The position numbers were made by a program, and so were the translations under genes. DNA of 64,000 bases from PSLL01 sp964389705 (lineage in GTDB: Bacteria > Desulfobacterota_D > UBA1144 > Nemesobacterales > CSP1-2). The notes under the pieces are model-generated. The model ran no database searches and was not told the DNA's origin. It saw only the letters and a list, made by a program, of their open reading frames with translations. Positions 35,625 through 44,518 of the stretch are shown one piece after another. How positions within the stretch are numbered: the stretch's first letter is position 1; each line of letters opens with the position of its first letter. The stretch is taken from positions 1-64,000 of the forward strand of contig CAYMEO010000002.1 of NCBI GenBank assembly GCA_964389705.1, in the 5' to 3' direction.

Positions 35625-35689
35625 AGTTTTAACGGTCTTAAACTAACATTCAAATAAACCAAGGTCAAGATTTCAAGTAAAGGTTGGAT

Positions 35690-36349
35690 TTATACCGCCG
35701 CTACATCTTTAAGAAGTAGGTTCAATGAGAATCTAAGGTTGCTGTATTTTCTGATTGCAAAATTATCCCAGAAGACACATGTACCAAGAAGTATGAATTT
35801 CCCTAGACCCAATCGAGATTCGGCTCCGATTACCGATTTTTTTCTCGGATGCGATGGGTTTTCTTGAATTACCATTGGTCTCCCTCCATCTCCACGTATA
35901 GATATAGATGCAGAACATGGAAAAAGAACCCTGTCAACTGAATCGTTATAAGATAGGATTTTTGATGTTACTAAAAGAAGATCATCGCCTTCGTCGTTGT
36001 TTAACTTATCTCTTACCTTATCGTTGTTTAGAAAGAGTCCGAATTGAGAACAGAGGGAATTAATGCATCCGGCTATATTGTCTTCATTATTGTAGTATCC
36101 GGTAGCTATTACTCTTCTCCCTTCATGGAGATACTCTCTTATGAACCTTACCTCGTCTTTCGTAAACGTTTTCTCGGGGTAGTTTAATACCGTCACATCA
36201 TATCTGCTTATGTCCTTGAAAGAATCCACTTCTTTAACTATTGCCCCCGATTCTTTAAGGCTGGATTTCAATATGGAGAAGTAGTAATGATCCTCAATTG
36301 TGAATTCTAGGTGTGATATATCCCAAGCTATTTTGATTTTTCTTGTCAT
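35690..36349 (-). CDS. Hypothetical protein with GATase-like/DUF4350-type fold
   Basis: 219 residues and no signal peptide. The N-terminal half has an alternating beta/alpha pattern typical of GATase1-like or DUF4350 sensor domains (IKIAWDISHLEF; DVTVLNYPEKTFTKDEVRFIREYLHEGRRVIATGYYNN). The C-terminal half has a strand AESRLGLGKFILLGTCVFWDN, like the LGKGRVLVLGDS segment of such proteins. No catalytic Cys is in the expected place. It ends 65 bases before mtnP and starts 12 bases after the ornithine-cyclodeaminase-like gene. The function is unknown. Confidence 0.65.
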   Translation of the reverse strand: MTRKIKIAWDISHLEFTIEDHYYFSILKSSLKESGAIVKEVDSFKDISRYDVTVLNYPEKTFTKDEVRFIREYLHEGRRVIATGYYNNEDNIAGCINSLCSQFGLFLNNDKVRDKLNNDEGDDLLLVTSKILSYNDSVDRVLFPCSASISIRGDGGRPMVIQENPSHPRKKSVIGAESRLGLGKFILLGTCVFWDNFAIRKYSNLRFSLNLLLKDVAAV

Positions 36350-36361
36350 GAATTGGACTCT

Positions 36362-37324
36362 TTAAATAGACGGAATCTCCAATTTTTGTCCTATGCCCTT
36401 AGACTTCGCAAGTTCGTATAGGTGGGCTGCAACGGCGATGTCTTCAATAGCAACTCCAAGTGATTTAAACAAGGTTATATCTCCGTCTTTTTTCCTTCCT
36501 TTTATTTTGCCTGCTACCACTTCTCCAAGCTCATGGATTCCATCCCACTGTAGTCTGCCCTTTTCAATTAAGGGGAGAAACTCACCGGCCTCAATTTTTG
36601 ACTGTTCCTTTGATTCAACGACTATAATACTGCTTCGTTTCACCGCAGTCTCATCTATCTCACGTTTGAATAAAAAATTCCCTCCTATGGCGTTTATATG
36701 AATCCCATCCCGAAGCCACTCGCCTTTAAAAACGGGTTCTACCGACGTGGTAGATGTAATTATAATATCTGCCTTATCTAAAACGTCTTCTGGTTTATCT
36801 ACTGGGACGGCTTCTATTGCGAGAAACTCCTCCATCTCCTTACAAAATGACTTCCTTTTATCGGCGTTGCGACTGTAGGCTTTAATCCTCCCTATCTTTC
36901 TTACAGACGCAACCCCCATGAGCTGTCCCCTTGCCTGCCAACCCGTACCAAATATTCCGACCACATCTGCATCTGTCCTTGACATATATTTTGTTGCGAC
37001 ACCTGTCGTTGCCCCTGTGCGAATCATACCCATGAAGTTGCCGTCCATTATTGAAAGAAGCTCGCCGGTTTCAATGCTGTGGAGAAAAACACGAAACTTA
37101 ACCCCGCCTTTGTATGAGGTGTAGGCTTTGTAGCCTATCACCTTCATATGTGGAATTGCACCAGCCAGATAGTGAAGCATGCTCTTTTCTGTTCGTACTC
37201 TCAGCCTCGGATGATTGATTACGTTTCCTAAGCCCTGTTGTCTAAAGGCTTCTTCTATCACTCTTATAGCATCGTCCATAGATAGAATCTGCTCTATATC
37301 CTTTTCTCCTAGAAATAAGACCAT
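36362..37324 (-). CDS. Ornithine cyclodeaminase / mu-crystallin family dehydrogenase
   Basis: 320 residues. An N-terminal substrate domain (FLGEKDIEQILSMDDAIRVIEEAF, and GYKAYTSYKGG with the catalytic-type Lys) is followed by a Rossmann domain with GIFGTGWQARGQLMGV and IITSTTSVEPVFKGEWL. The family includes ornithine cyclodeaminase, bacterial alanine dehydrogenase and ketimine reductases, so the substrate cannot be named safely. It is NAD(P)-dependent and cytoplasmic, and is followed closely by a hypothetical gene on the same strand. Confidence 0.85.
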   Translation of the reverse strand: MVLFLGEKDIEQILSMDDAIRVIEEAFRQQGLGNVINHPRLRVRTEKSMLHYLAGAIPHMKVIGYKAYTSYKGGVKFRVFLHSIETGELLSIMDGNFMGMIRTGATTGVATKYMSRTDADVVGIFGTGWQARGQLMGVASVRKIGRIKAYSRNADKRKSFCKEMEEFLAIEAVPVDKPEDVLDKADIIITSTTSVEPVFKGEWLRDGIHINAIGGNFLFKREIDETAVKRSSIIVVESKEQSKIEAGEFLPLIEKGRLQWDGIHELGEVVAGKIKGRKKDGDITLFKSLGVAIEDIAVAAHLYELAKSKGIGQKLEIPSI

Positions 37325-37442
37325 GATTCATCTCCTTAAAATGATTTTGTCATATAGAGCATATGCAGGGGTGACTTATAAATTATCCCTACTTTGCTCA
37401 TTTTCGGAGATTATCCAAAGTATCTTTCATGCATTGAGGCTC

Positions 37443-38492
37443 TCATTTATATATAAATACCAAAACAGCACTTGTGGCAATCAGGTTCAGAACCGCAAGT
37501 GGGAAAAGAACCTTCCAGCCGAGACGCATTAGCTGATCATATCGAAACCTGGGAAGGGTCCACCTGACCCAGATAAAGAAAAATAGCAGGAATAGAACCT
37601 TTCCAATAAAGACAATCGGAGGCAGAAACCAGTATCTATTTATATCAATCCCGAACCAGCCGCCAAATGGCAGGGGATACCATCCACCGAGGAAAAGGCT
37701 CACAGCAAGGGCTGAGGCGGTTATCATGTTTGTATACTCAGCCATAAAGAACATAGCGAATTTCATACTGCTGTATTCCGTGTGATACCCGGCTACAAGC
37801 TCAGGCTCGGCTTCGGGAAGATCAAAAGGAAGACGGTTTGTTTCCGCAAATGAAGAGATTAGAAATATCAAAAATCCCAAAGCTTGGGGAATTGCAAACC
37901 AGACCTTTGACTGGGCATCAACTATGTCGTTGAGTCTTAGGGAACCTGCTATTGCTATTACTCCTATAATCGAGAGACCAAGGGAAAGTTCATAGCTTAT
38001 CATCTGAGCCGCGGATCGAAGCCCTCCAAGAAGTGAGTATTTGCTGTTTGATGACCATCCTCCAAGGACTATTCCGTAGACTCCGAGTGATGTTATAGCA
38101 AGGACATAAAGAATCCCGGCGTTTATGTCGGCTATCTGAAACTTTATATGAATAGGTTCTTTAAGAAATCCAAAGAGCGTTGTGTCGAAGCCGTAGCCTA
38201 TTGGGATTACGGCAAGGGCGATTATTGCCGTAACTAGAGAAAAGGCTGGGGCCAGGATATAGAATGGTTTATCTGCGCCATCGGGGATAATGTCTTCTTT
38301 AAATATGAATTTTGCGCCATCTGCAAGGGGCTGAAGAAGGCCAAAGGGGCCTACGCGATTTGGGCCTAGTCTATCTTGGATGAATGCACTTATCCGTCTC
38401 TCTGCATAGGTAAGATAGGCAACGAGTGTAAGAACAACAAATAGAACGAGAGATACTTTTGCAACGGAGATTCCGATTTCGATCCAGAGCAT
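37443..38492 (-). CDS. nuoH: NADH-quinone oxidoreductase subunit H
   Basis: 349 residues with eight or nine membrane helices. NuoH hallmarks are AERRISAFIQDRLGPNRVGPFGLLQPLADGAKFIFKED, the loop FAETNRLPFDLPEAEPELVAGYHTEYSSMKFA that lines the quinone site, and the final WVRWTLPRFRYDQLMRLGWKVLFPL. It is part of the membrane arm of complex I near the quinone channel. It follows nuoG on the same strand with 147 bases between, filled by a nested palindrome. The usual next gene nuoI is absent; a cyclodeaminase-like gene follows instead. Confidence 0.96.
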   Translation of the reverse strand: MLWIEIGISVAKVSLVLFVVLTLVAYLTYAERRISAFIQDRLGPNRVGPFGLLQPLADGAKFIFKEDIIPDGADKPFYILAPAFSLVTAIIALAVIPIGYGFDTTLFGFLKEPIHIKFQIADINAGILYVLAITSLGVYGIVLGGWSSNSKYSLLGGLRSAAQMISYELSLGLSIIGVIAIAGSLRLNDIVDAQSKVWFAIPQALGFLIFLISSFAETNRLPFDLPEAEPELVAGYHTEYSSMKFAMFFMAEYTNMITASALAVSLFLGGWYPLPFGGWFGIDINRYWFLPPIVFIGKVLFLLFFFIWVRWTLPRFRYDQLMRLGWKVLFPLAVLNLIATSAVLVFIYK

Positions 38493-38531
38493 TCCTTTTT
38501 CTTTTCTCTTTACTTATGTTTTTAATACGAA

Positions 38532-38629
38532 TTAGCCCGAATGAAATAATCGAAATACAGAGAGGAAATACTGTCGAATTCTGTATTACTGTTATTCTAG
38601 TATCTTGTATTCGCGTTCATTCGGGCTAA
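38532..38629. repeat. Nested palindromic element between nuoG and nuoH
   Basis: Perfect 14-base outer arms TTAGCCCGAATGAA (38532-38545) and TTCATTCGGGCTAA (38616-38629) enclose an inner inverted repeat AATACAGA (38554-38561) / TCTGTATT (38580-38587). The 98-bp unit fills the nuoG-nuoH spacer. It looks like a small palindromic mobile or REP-type element; no target duplication was clear. Confidence 0.6.
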
Positions 38630-38639
38630 GTTAAGATTT

Positions 38640-40235
38640 TTATCCTATCTTTTTTATGCCGAGTATTCCAATTTTATCGTAGTCCATGTTTTTATAAGTA
38701 GAGATATTTTGACCAATCTCAATCATGACCTGAGACGGATTTATATACTTGAAATTCTCTTGTTTAATCCTCTTTCCAAGAAGGGTAAGAATCTCCCAAT
38801 CGGGTTTTGCATTTCCAGGCGGAGAGATCGCCTTTTTGATTCTCTGTACCCTCCCCTCATCATTTGTAAACGTTCCGTCCTTCTCATAGGGACTTGCACC
38901 TGGAAGAATCACATGGGCTAGTTTGGCAGTTTCCGTGAGTCTAAAATCCTCGACAGCAAGGAATGAGAGTTTAGACAGAGCCTCAGTGAGTCTTGCTTTT
39001 TCCCCTTCGGAGACGACACTAAATAGATCTTCGCCCACAACATAGAGGGCTTTTATTTCTTCTCTAAAAAGGAAGCTTATCAGTTCTCCTAATCCATCTG
39101 AATCGGAAGCCAAACCCATGTCCCTTGCACCGATACTATTTGGAAATGGGTCTGTGCTTATTAACCCGAATTTCTTCTCTCCTTTCATTTTGCCGATGCG
39201 TGCATTTAGATTATTAACGCCCAAAAGGCCGGCGAGTTTTTTAAGGAGATAGCACTCCTCATTTGTAAGCATCGGGGAGCCCACAAATGCAAGAGAGTTG
39301 GGTGATTCATCTCTTGCCCGGCTAATCTCGGATATAACAAGGTCTAATGCCTCTTCCCAGGTAGCAACTCGGAAGCTCTCTCCATGTCTTCGAAGCGGTT
39401 CTCTTAGACGGTCTTTAGTTTGAATATCTCTAAATCCATATCTGCCTATATCACATATCCAGTAGTCGTTTACATCGAGATTTATTCTTGGGCGAATCCT
39501 TGAAATATGACCTTTTCTTGGGTCAACCCCGACTGTGATATTACAGCCGTTACTGCAAAGAGGGCACACAGTATCGGTGAATTTCCAATACCAAACCCGC
39601 TCTTCATGGAGCGTGTCTTTACTAAGGAGTGCTCCTACAGGACAGAGGTCAATCACATTTCCCGCAAGCTCGTTATCCAGTTTCTTCTCAGGAAAAATCA
39701 CAATTCTTTTCCTAAACCCGCGCCCATCAAATCCCAGTTCCCCAGTTTTAGTGACTTCGTTTGTAAACCGCACGCACCTCGTGCACATAATGCATCGGTT
39801 TGGATCATACATTATTCTGTCGCTTAGATAATATTTCCTTCTTACCTTTTTCTCCTCAGGGCCATCGAATCTGCTGCGCCCGGGACCATGCTTAAAGGTT
39901 GTAAGCTGAAGCGGGCACTCGCCGCCTTTATCGCATATAGGGCAGTCGAGCGGATGGTTTATTAGTGTGAATTCAACCACTGCTTCTCTTGCCTTGATTG
40001 CTCTACTGGTATTGGTTTTTACAATAAGTCCGTCTCTTACAGGTGTATTGCATGCGGGCATTACCTTTGGAACACCTTCAATCTCTACGAGGCACTGCCT
40101 GCACTGGGCTACAATACTTAAGCCGGGATGGTAGCAGAAGTGAGGGATTTCAATTCCGATCCGCGCCGCTGCCTGTATGATATTTATTCCGTCTTCGGCC
40201 TCTATCTCAATTCCATCTATTGTAAGCTTGGGCAT
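38640..40235 (-). CDS. nuoG: NADH-quinone oxidoreductase subunit G (short form)
   Basis: 531 residues, shorter than the about 900-residue E. coli NuoG. The N-terminal [2Fe-2S] ferredoxin domain has HFCYHPGLSIVAQCRQCLVE and a fourth Cys near 62, followed by HPLDCPICDKGGECPLQ (His/Cys4 cluster). The 4Fe-4S segment is CIMCTRCVRF with CPVGALL. A molybdopterin-oxidoreductase-like domain begins with CPLCSNGC and WICDIGRYGF, and is cut short after about 250 residues. Short NuoG forms are known in several anaerobes. The gene begins the nuoG-nuoH pair; the other complex I genes are not here. Confidence 0.92.
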   Translation of the reverse strand: MPKLTIDGIEIEAEDGINIIQAAARIGIEIPHFCYHPGLSIVAQCRQCLVEIEGVPKVMPACNTPVRDGLIVKTNTSRAIKAREAVVEFTLINHPLDCPICDKGGECPLQLTTFKHGPGRSRFDGPEEKKVRRKYYLSDRIMYDPNRCIMCTRCVRFTNEVTKTGELGFDGRGFRKRIVIFPEKKLDNELAGNVIDLCPVGALLSKDTLHEERVWYWKFTDTVCPLCSNGCNITVGVDPRKGHISRIRPRINLDVNDYWICDIGRYGFRDIQTKDRLREPLRRHGESFRVATWEEALDLVISEISRARDESPNSLAFVGSPMLTNEECYLLKKLAGLLGVNNLNARIGKMKGEKKFGLISTDPFPNSIGARDMGLASDSDGLGELISFLFREEIKALYVVGEDLFSVVSEGEKARLTEALSKLSFLAVEDFRLTETAKLAHVILPGASPYEKDGTFTNDEGRVQRIKKAISPPGNAKPDWEILTLLGKRIKQENFKYINPSQVMIEIGQNISTYKNMDYDKIGILGIKKIG

Positions 40236-40310
40236 AGAAAATCTCTTTAAAGATTCTATCTGACCATAATTGAGTATGCAACCTTGAAAGGGATAAAAAT
40301 AGAAAAGTCC

Positions 40311-40604
40311 TTAGGAAAGCGTTTTTTCTTTTACCTCTGCTGCATCAAGATTTGAAGTTTTGTTCTCCTCTTTTTTCGTCTCGTCTTTCCTTTCTTCTGT
40401 CCTCGTTTCCGGAGGTTTTACCCTTACTTCTTCATTATATTCAATCTCCATATCTATTGTGCGTCTGAGCTCATCTGTAGCCCTCTGAAACTCTCTCATC
40501 GCCCGCCCAAGTGTTCTTGCAACCTTAGGAATCTCCTTTGGACCGAGGACAATTAGGGCAATTAAGAGAATCAAAAGCAACTCGCTTGTTCCAATACCAA
40601 ACAT
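40311..40604 (-). CDS. tatB: Sec-independent translocase component TatA/TatB-type
   Basis: 97 residues: an N-terminal membrane helix GTSELLLILLIALIVLGPKEIPK with the conserved Glu and the GPKE/P hinge, an amphipathic helix (VARTLGRAMREFQRATDELR), and a long charged, Glu/Lys-rich tail. Sequence around the hinge and the long amphipathic helix favours TatB over TatA. Tat exports folded cofactor proteins, consistent with respiratory enzymes. No tatC is adjacent. Confidence 0.85.
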   Translation of the reverse strand: MFGIGTSELLLILLIALIVLGPKEIPKVARTLGRAMREFQRATDELRRTIDMEIEYNEEVRVKPPETRTEERKDETKKEENKTSNLDAAEVKEKTLS

Positions 40605-40702
40605 TCTAATCTCCCCATTTCTCTCCGGCGTTCAATTTATAAGATATTTGCCTTCTCTTTAGCGATAGGGTATCACATCGGACTCAATTGTTCAAACGGT
40701 TT

Positions 40703-41533
40703 CTATGTTGCCAAAACCTTTGCAATTTTGGGGAAGATATATTCTGCTACATCCCTTCGCGAGCCGCCACCTGTGATTATTAAGTATCTTCCTTGACAGA
40801 CCTCTTCGGCGCACTTCTTTATTTCCTTCACGAGGTCTATAAAAAATTCTTCTGTCAATCCGATGTCTCCATAATCTCCTTGACATGTGTCATGTCCTAG
40901 GAAATGGAAAATCATTGCTGGATTAAACTCTTTGGCTCTGGGGATGAATTCTTTCCTTACAAGATCAAGGTAGTTCTCGTTGCTTGACCTCCAACCGACA
41001 TTCACACAGATGTTTGTTTCACTAACATAGGATGTGTCACAGAAGCAGATATGAAGAAGGTTCGGATCGTTTTTAAACATCTCTCTGTCTCCATCCCCGT
41101 GATGGCGGTCCGTATCAATGAGGACAAATTTTTTAGCATCTGAACTCTCTCTTATGAGATAAACCGCTGGTACAACGCAGTTGAGATACGTTCCACCCCA
41201 TGCGTATTTGGGGCCGGCGTGGTGACCTGATGCGCTATTAAATAACAGCCCATTTTTTAACTCTCCGCCCATTATCTTTTTGCTTGCCTCGATGCAGGCA
41301 CCAACTGAGTAAAATGCGTTTTTCCCATATGGTTTATCTTTTAGGTTTTCTATCATTTCTCTGGTATGAAATCTTAGAATTAAATCCTCTGATACAGCCT
41401 TATGCTCAAAGAGCCTTACATTGGGGAGTTTGAGCACATCTTCTAGGACTTCAGGAAAATTGATAAACTTAGGCCCTATCACTGGTCCTGGACTTGTCTT
41501 AAATATATGGCTGTAGAATATCCCTGTTGTCAT
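40703..41533 (-). CDS. Histone-deacetylase-fold (arginase-deacetylase) hydrolase
   Basis: 276 residues, shorter than classical HDACs. It keeps the catalytic pair ASGHHAGP (H104, H105), the zinc-ligand motif LIDTDRHHGDGD (D142, H144) and FHFLGHDTCQGDYGDIGLT with the third Asp. The C-terminal glycine-rich loop is LIITGGGSRRDVAEY. Bacterial members include acetoin-utilisation AcuC and acetylpolyamine amidohydrolases; the polyamine link to SpeD is only suggestive. It is separated by 30 bases from the next upstream gene (an M3-like protein), so they are probably cotranscribed. Confidence 0.85.
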   Translation of the reverse strand: MTTGIFYSHIFKTSPGPVIGPKFINFPEVLEDVLKLPNVRLFEHKAVSEDLILRFHTREMIENLKDKPYGKNAFYSVGACIEASKKIMGGELKNGLLFNSASGHHAGPKYAWGGTYLNCVVPAVYLIRESSDAKKFVLIDTDRHHGDGDREMFKNDPNLLHICFCDTSYVSETNICVNVGWRSSNENYLDLVRKEFIPRAKEFNPAMIFHFLGHDTCQGDYGDIGLTEEFFIDLVKEIKKCAEEVCQGRYLIITGGGSRRDVAEYIFPKIAKVLAT

Positions 41534-41563
41534 TTTCTACTTCTACGAATCTTATGATCGAAT

Positions 41564-43042
41564 TTATCCCAAAATTTCTCCAAAAAATTTCAAGAGCGGA
41601 GCTAAATCAATCTTCTCAAACCCCGCTATTTTAGAAATATCTTGAGAAAAGGTTCTTCCCCCTTCTTTCCACATATTGCGGATGAAATCTCCGGCTTCTT
41701 TTTTCCTCCACCACTCTTCATCAAAATTTTCCCTTAAGTACCATTTCAGTTCTGATTCAATAATATAGCCTCTTAAATAACTCGCACTGTGGAAAAACAG
41801 ATCAAAGTCATCTAAGTAATCGTCTTCGCTATGATTGGAGAGGGTTGCCTCTTTAAGTGTTTGTCTATAAAAATCGGGTTTGTCTCTAAAGTCTTCATCT
41901 TTATGAAGAGACAACTCATAAATAAGCTTCCCTACGTAGTATCTAATGATCATGAGTTGTTTGAGATACAGAAATCTTAGAAAGTCTCTTCCTGTATCTA
42001 ACTTTAAATATCTCCGCAACCACTTTGGCTGAAGAAGGAGGTTTCTAAATACAAATCCGAAGACCTCCTCCAGTGCCGATTCAGTAAGCCTTTTAAACTC
42101 AAATTCGTCTTCGGGATTCCTGTATCTGTATAGAAGTGCAATCCCAAGCATGTGAAAGAAGGATTCGTAATCTTCGACACCCCCTACAGGATAAACTGAG
42201 AGCACTATATTCTGTGGCACTTCAATCGGAATACAGAAGGGACGTGAAACCTTTCCTTTCCTGCCTGATAAATCCGCCTTTATACCTTCGTCAATGTCTA
42301 AGCCCATTTCATTGAGGCATTTTCTTGCCAGAGCCTTTAAATCTATTTTTGGAAACTCTGACTTGAGTTCAAACGAATTAAAAAGATAAGAAAGGTCATG
42401 CCATTTAGCGTCTTTTAATCTTAATTCCATCCGCTTTAGTAAGAACCATTTAAGCAGGTCTCTGTAGGCATACTCCGTATCCTTGAGAAATATTCTTGCT
42501 TTTTCTTCAATCTCGCTGAGATTTAGTCCTCCCATTTCATCACAGAGGCTTATGTATGAAAATCCGATCTCCGACGCAGCACCGTGTGCGGTTTCAAGAA
42601 TTTTAAGAAAAAGAGGATCGAGCCTTAGGGCTATTTCCCTTCTTTTCCTATCTATATCTTCTCTTTTTGTTCTTATCGCCTCTCTTTTTATCTCTGCTGC
42701 TGCTGATCTGTAGGGGATTGTTTTATAATCAACTCTGATCTCATCCGTGGCTTCGATCCTGAGAATTTCATCTTTGAGCTTTGCCGTTTTGTTCTCTACT
42801 ATGGAACGGGCTAAGAGGCTGAGAATCAGTTTCAGCCCTTTTTCTTCTTCCACATCCTTTGGGGATGTATCCTTCAGGGAAAAAAATACATCTGTGCTGC
42901 CAAAAATGAGATGGGCCTCATATATAGATTTGAGGTTAGTTTCCTCTTTTAGTCCGGCTAAATTTCGATAGAGTTCCTGGTTTAGAGCCTTGATGAACCC
43001 ATCGCCATATTTGCGAACCTCTAAAATTGTATCGCTAGCCAT
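41564..43042 (-). CDS. M3-peptidase-like protein lacking the HEXXH motif
   Basis: 492 residues, almost all helical with no signal peptide. The C-terminal half looks like an M3/oligoendopeptidase-type protein: ESFFHMLGIALLYRY (295-307) sits where HEFGHALH is expected, and ESALEEVFGFVFRN follows at the distance of the third zinc ligand. Then come YLRGYIIESELKWYLRENFDEEWW and DFIRNMWKEGG, similar to the M3 C-terminus. The catalytic Glu and second His are replaced (M298, I301), so zinc binding and peptidase activity are unlikely. The family call is inference from motif layout. It lies 30 bases upstream of the deacetylase-fold gene. Confidence 0.6.
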   Translation of the reverse strand: MASDTILEVRKYGDGFIKALNQELYRNLAGLKEETNLKSIYEAHLIFGSTDVFFSLKDTSPKDVEEEKGLKLILSLLARSIVENKTAKLKDEILRIEATDEIRVDYKTIPYRSAAAEIKREAIRTKREDIDRKRREIALRLDPLFLKILETAHGAASEIGFSYISLCDEMGGLNLSEIEEKARIFLKDTEYAYRDLLKWFLLKRMELRLKDAKWHDLSYLFNSFELKSEFPKIDLKALARKCLNEMGLDIDEGIKADLSGRKGKVSRPFCIPIEVPQNIVLSVYPVGGVEDYESFFHMLGIALLYRYRNPEDEFEFKRLTESALEEVFGFVFRNLLLQPKWLRRYLKLDTGRDFLRFLYLKQLMIIRYYVGKLIYELSLHKDEDFRDKPDFYRQTLKEATLSNHSEDDYLDDFDLFFHSASYLRGYIIESELKWYLRENFDEEWWRKKEAGDFIRNMWKEGGRTFSQDISKIAGFEKIDLAPLLKFFGEILG

Positions 43043-43119
43043 ATTCGACTTAGATATATTTTATATTAGATTTATCGGCATTTCTCCATCTATCCACCCG
43101 GTGTGTATCAATTATTGTT

Positions 43120-44367
43120 CTATTGGGACGCGCTGGCAACGGTTCTAACTATTCTCTCTGGAGGCTTAATAAAGAAGGACGAAATCGCAGCCGCATAACA
43201 GAAAAATATACTGAGAAGAAAGGCGTAGAAGTACGTGCCTGATATGTCGTGTATGTATCCAGCGAGAAGCGGTCCTCCTATTGCCGCGACACAGTATGAG
43301 GTACCAAAAAAACCGTATATCGTTCCTACTGCGCTGAGGCCGAAAAACCTTCCAAGAAGTGTAGGAAAAATCGGAACCCATCCGCTGTAGAAAAATCCAA
43401 ACAGGATTCCAAAAAGGTAAAAAGCCCAGGTTTGCCTAAAAATAAGTATGAGAAACAGGGAACTCCCCTGAAGAAAAAAACAGAGAAAGAGCACCCTCTT
43501 ACTCTCTAAGACCTCTGTGATCAATCCCGATATGGTAACTCTTCCCACTATACTTCCTGCCCCAATAGATGCCGGAGCGCCTGAGGCCACGAGCGCGGGG
43601 ATCCCTGAGTCTATTGCGAAATTAAAAAGATGAATTACAACTACCAGAAAGGTAACAAATCCGAAAAAATACATCGAGTACATCAACCAGAATGCCGGCG
43701 TGGCTATAGCCTCAAGGGCTTTCCAATCATTATTGCTGTTCTGTGCGATTTGGGCTTTTGATAATTCTTCCTCTCCATAGGGCCTGAGATTCTTCTCCTC
43801 CGGATATCCCCTGAGTACTAAGACCGCAACCATCGAGGCTGTGAGAAGCCCCCCTAATGCAAAGAACGCATTTCTCAGTCCCAAGGATGAGATGAGCCAT
43901 GCGGTAAGGGGATTTGTAATCAGACCACTCAGCGGTACCCCAGTTGTAATGATTCCGATTGCAAGAGCCCTTTTTTTTATGAACCACCTGCTCACTACGG
44001 CTACACATGTGATGTAGAGAACCCCATCTCCAAGTCCGATTAGGAATCCATAGGATACGTATAATTGCCATCCCTTAGTTGCGATACCCGAGAGAAACAT
44101 TCCTAAAGCCGTAATAATTCCTCCTGAAGCGATTACCACTCTTGGGTCGTATCTGTCTACAAGGCGTCCTGCAAGTGTTAAAGAGAAGGCAAGGACGATT
44201 GATCTCATTGAGAATATTGAAGAGCCTATAGCGCGGGAAAATCCAAACTCCCTATTCAAATATGGGAGGAATACACCAAATGAATAGAGAAGAAGACCAT
44301 CCATGATGATTAAGATGAGAGATGCGGCTACGATATACCACCCATAGAAAATCCTATTTCTGGCCAT
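43120..44367 (-). CDS. MFS transporter, oxalate/formate or monocarboxylate type
   Basis: 415 residues with 12 hydrophobic helices in two halves. The N-terminus FYGWYIVAASLILIIMDGLLLYSFGVFLPYLNREFGFSRA and the loop GRLVDRYDPRVVIASGG are typical of the OxlT/monocarboxylate-porter branch. Substrates in this branch are small carboxylates. Neighbours (hisS upstream on the same strand, an M3-like protein downstream) do not indicate the substrate. Confidence 0.88.
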   Translation of the reverse strand: MARNRIFYGWYIVAASLILIIMDGLLLYSFGVFLPYLNREFGFSRAIGSSIFSMRSIVLAFSLTLAGRLVDRYDPRVVIASGGIITALGMFLSGIATKGWQLYVSYGFLIGLGDGVLYITCVAVVSRWFIKKRALAIGIITTGVPLSGLITNPLTAWLISSLGLRNAFFALGGLLTASMVAVLVLRGYPEEKNLRPYGEEELSKAQIAQNSNNDWKALEAIATPAFWLMYSMYFFGFVTFLVVVIHLFNFAIDSGIPALVASGAPASIGAGSIVGRVTISGLITEVLESKRVLFLCFFLQGSSLFLILIFRQTWAFYLFGILFGFFYSGWVPIFPTLLGRFFGLSAVGTIYGFFGTSYCVAAIGGPLLAGYIHDISGTYFYAFLLSIFFCYAAAISSFFIKPPERIVRTVASASQ

Positions 44368-44518
44368 TTGTTCTCCTTAATTTATAGTCAACTGCATTAG
44401 CTTCTATAGTTGTCTTTGGGATTTTTAGAGACTCGTTGCAATGTGCTCCCTATAATTCAAGATTGGTTCGCGTAATGTTTTTTGAGGTGAACCATATCTA
44501 AATCGAGAGTTATCCTAA

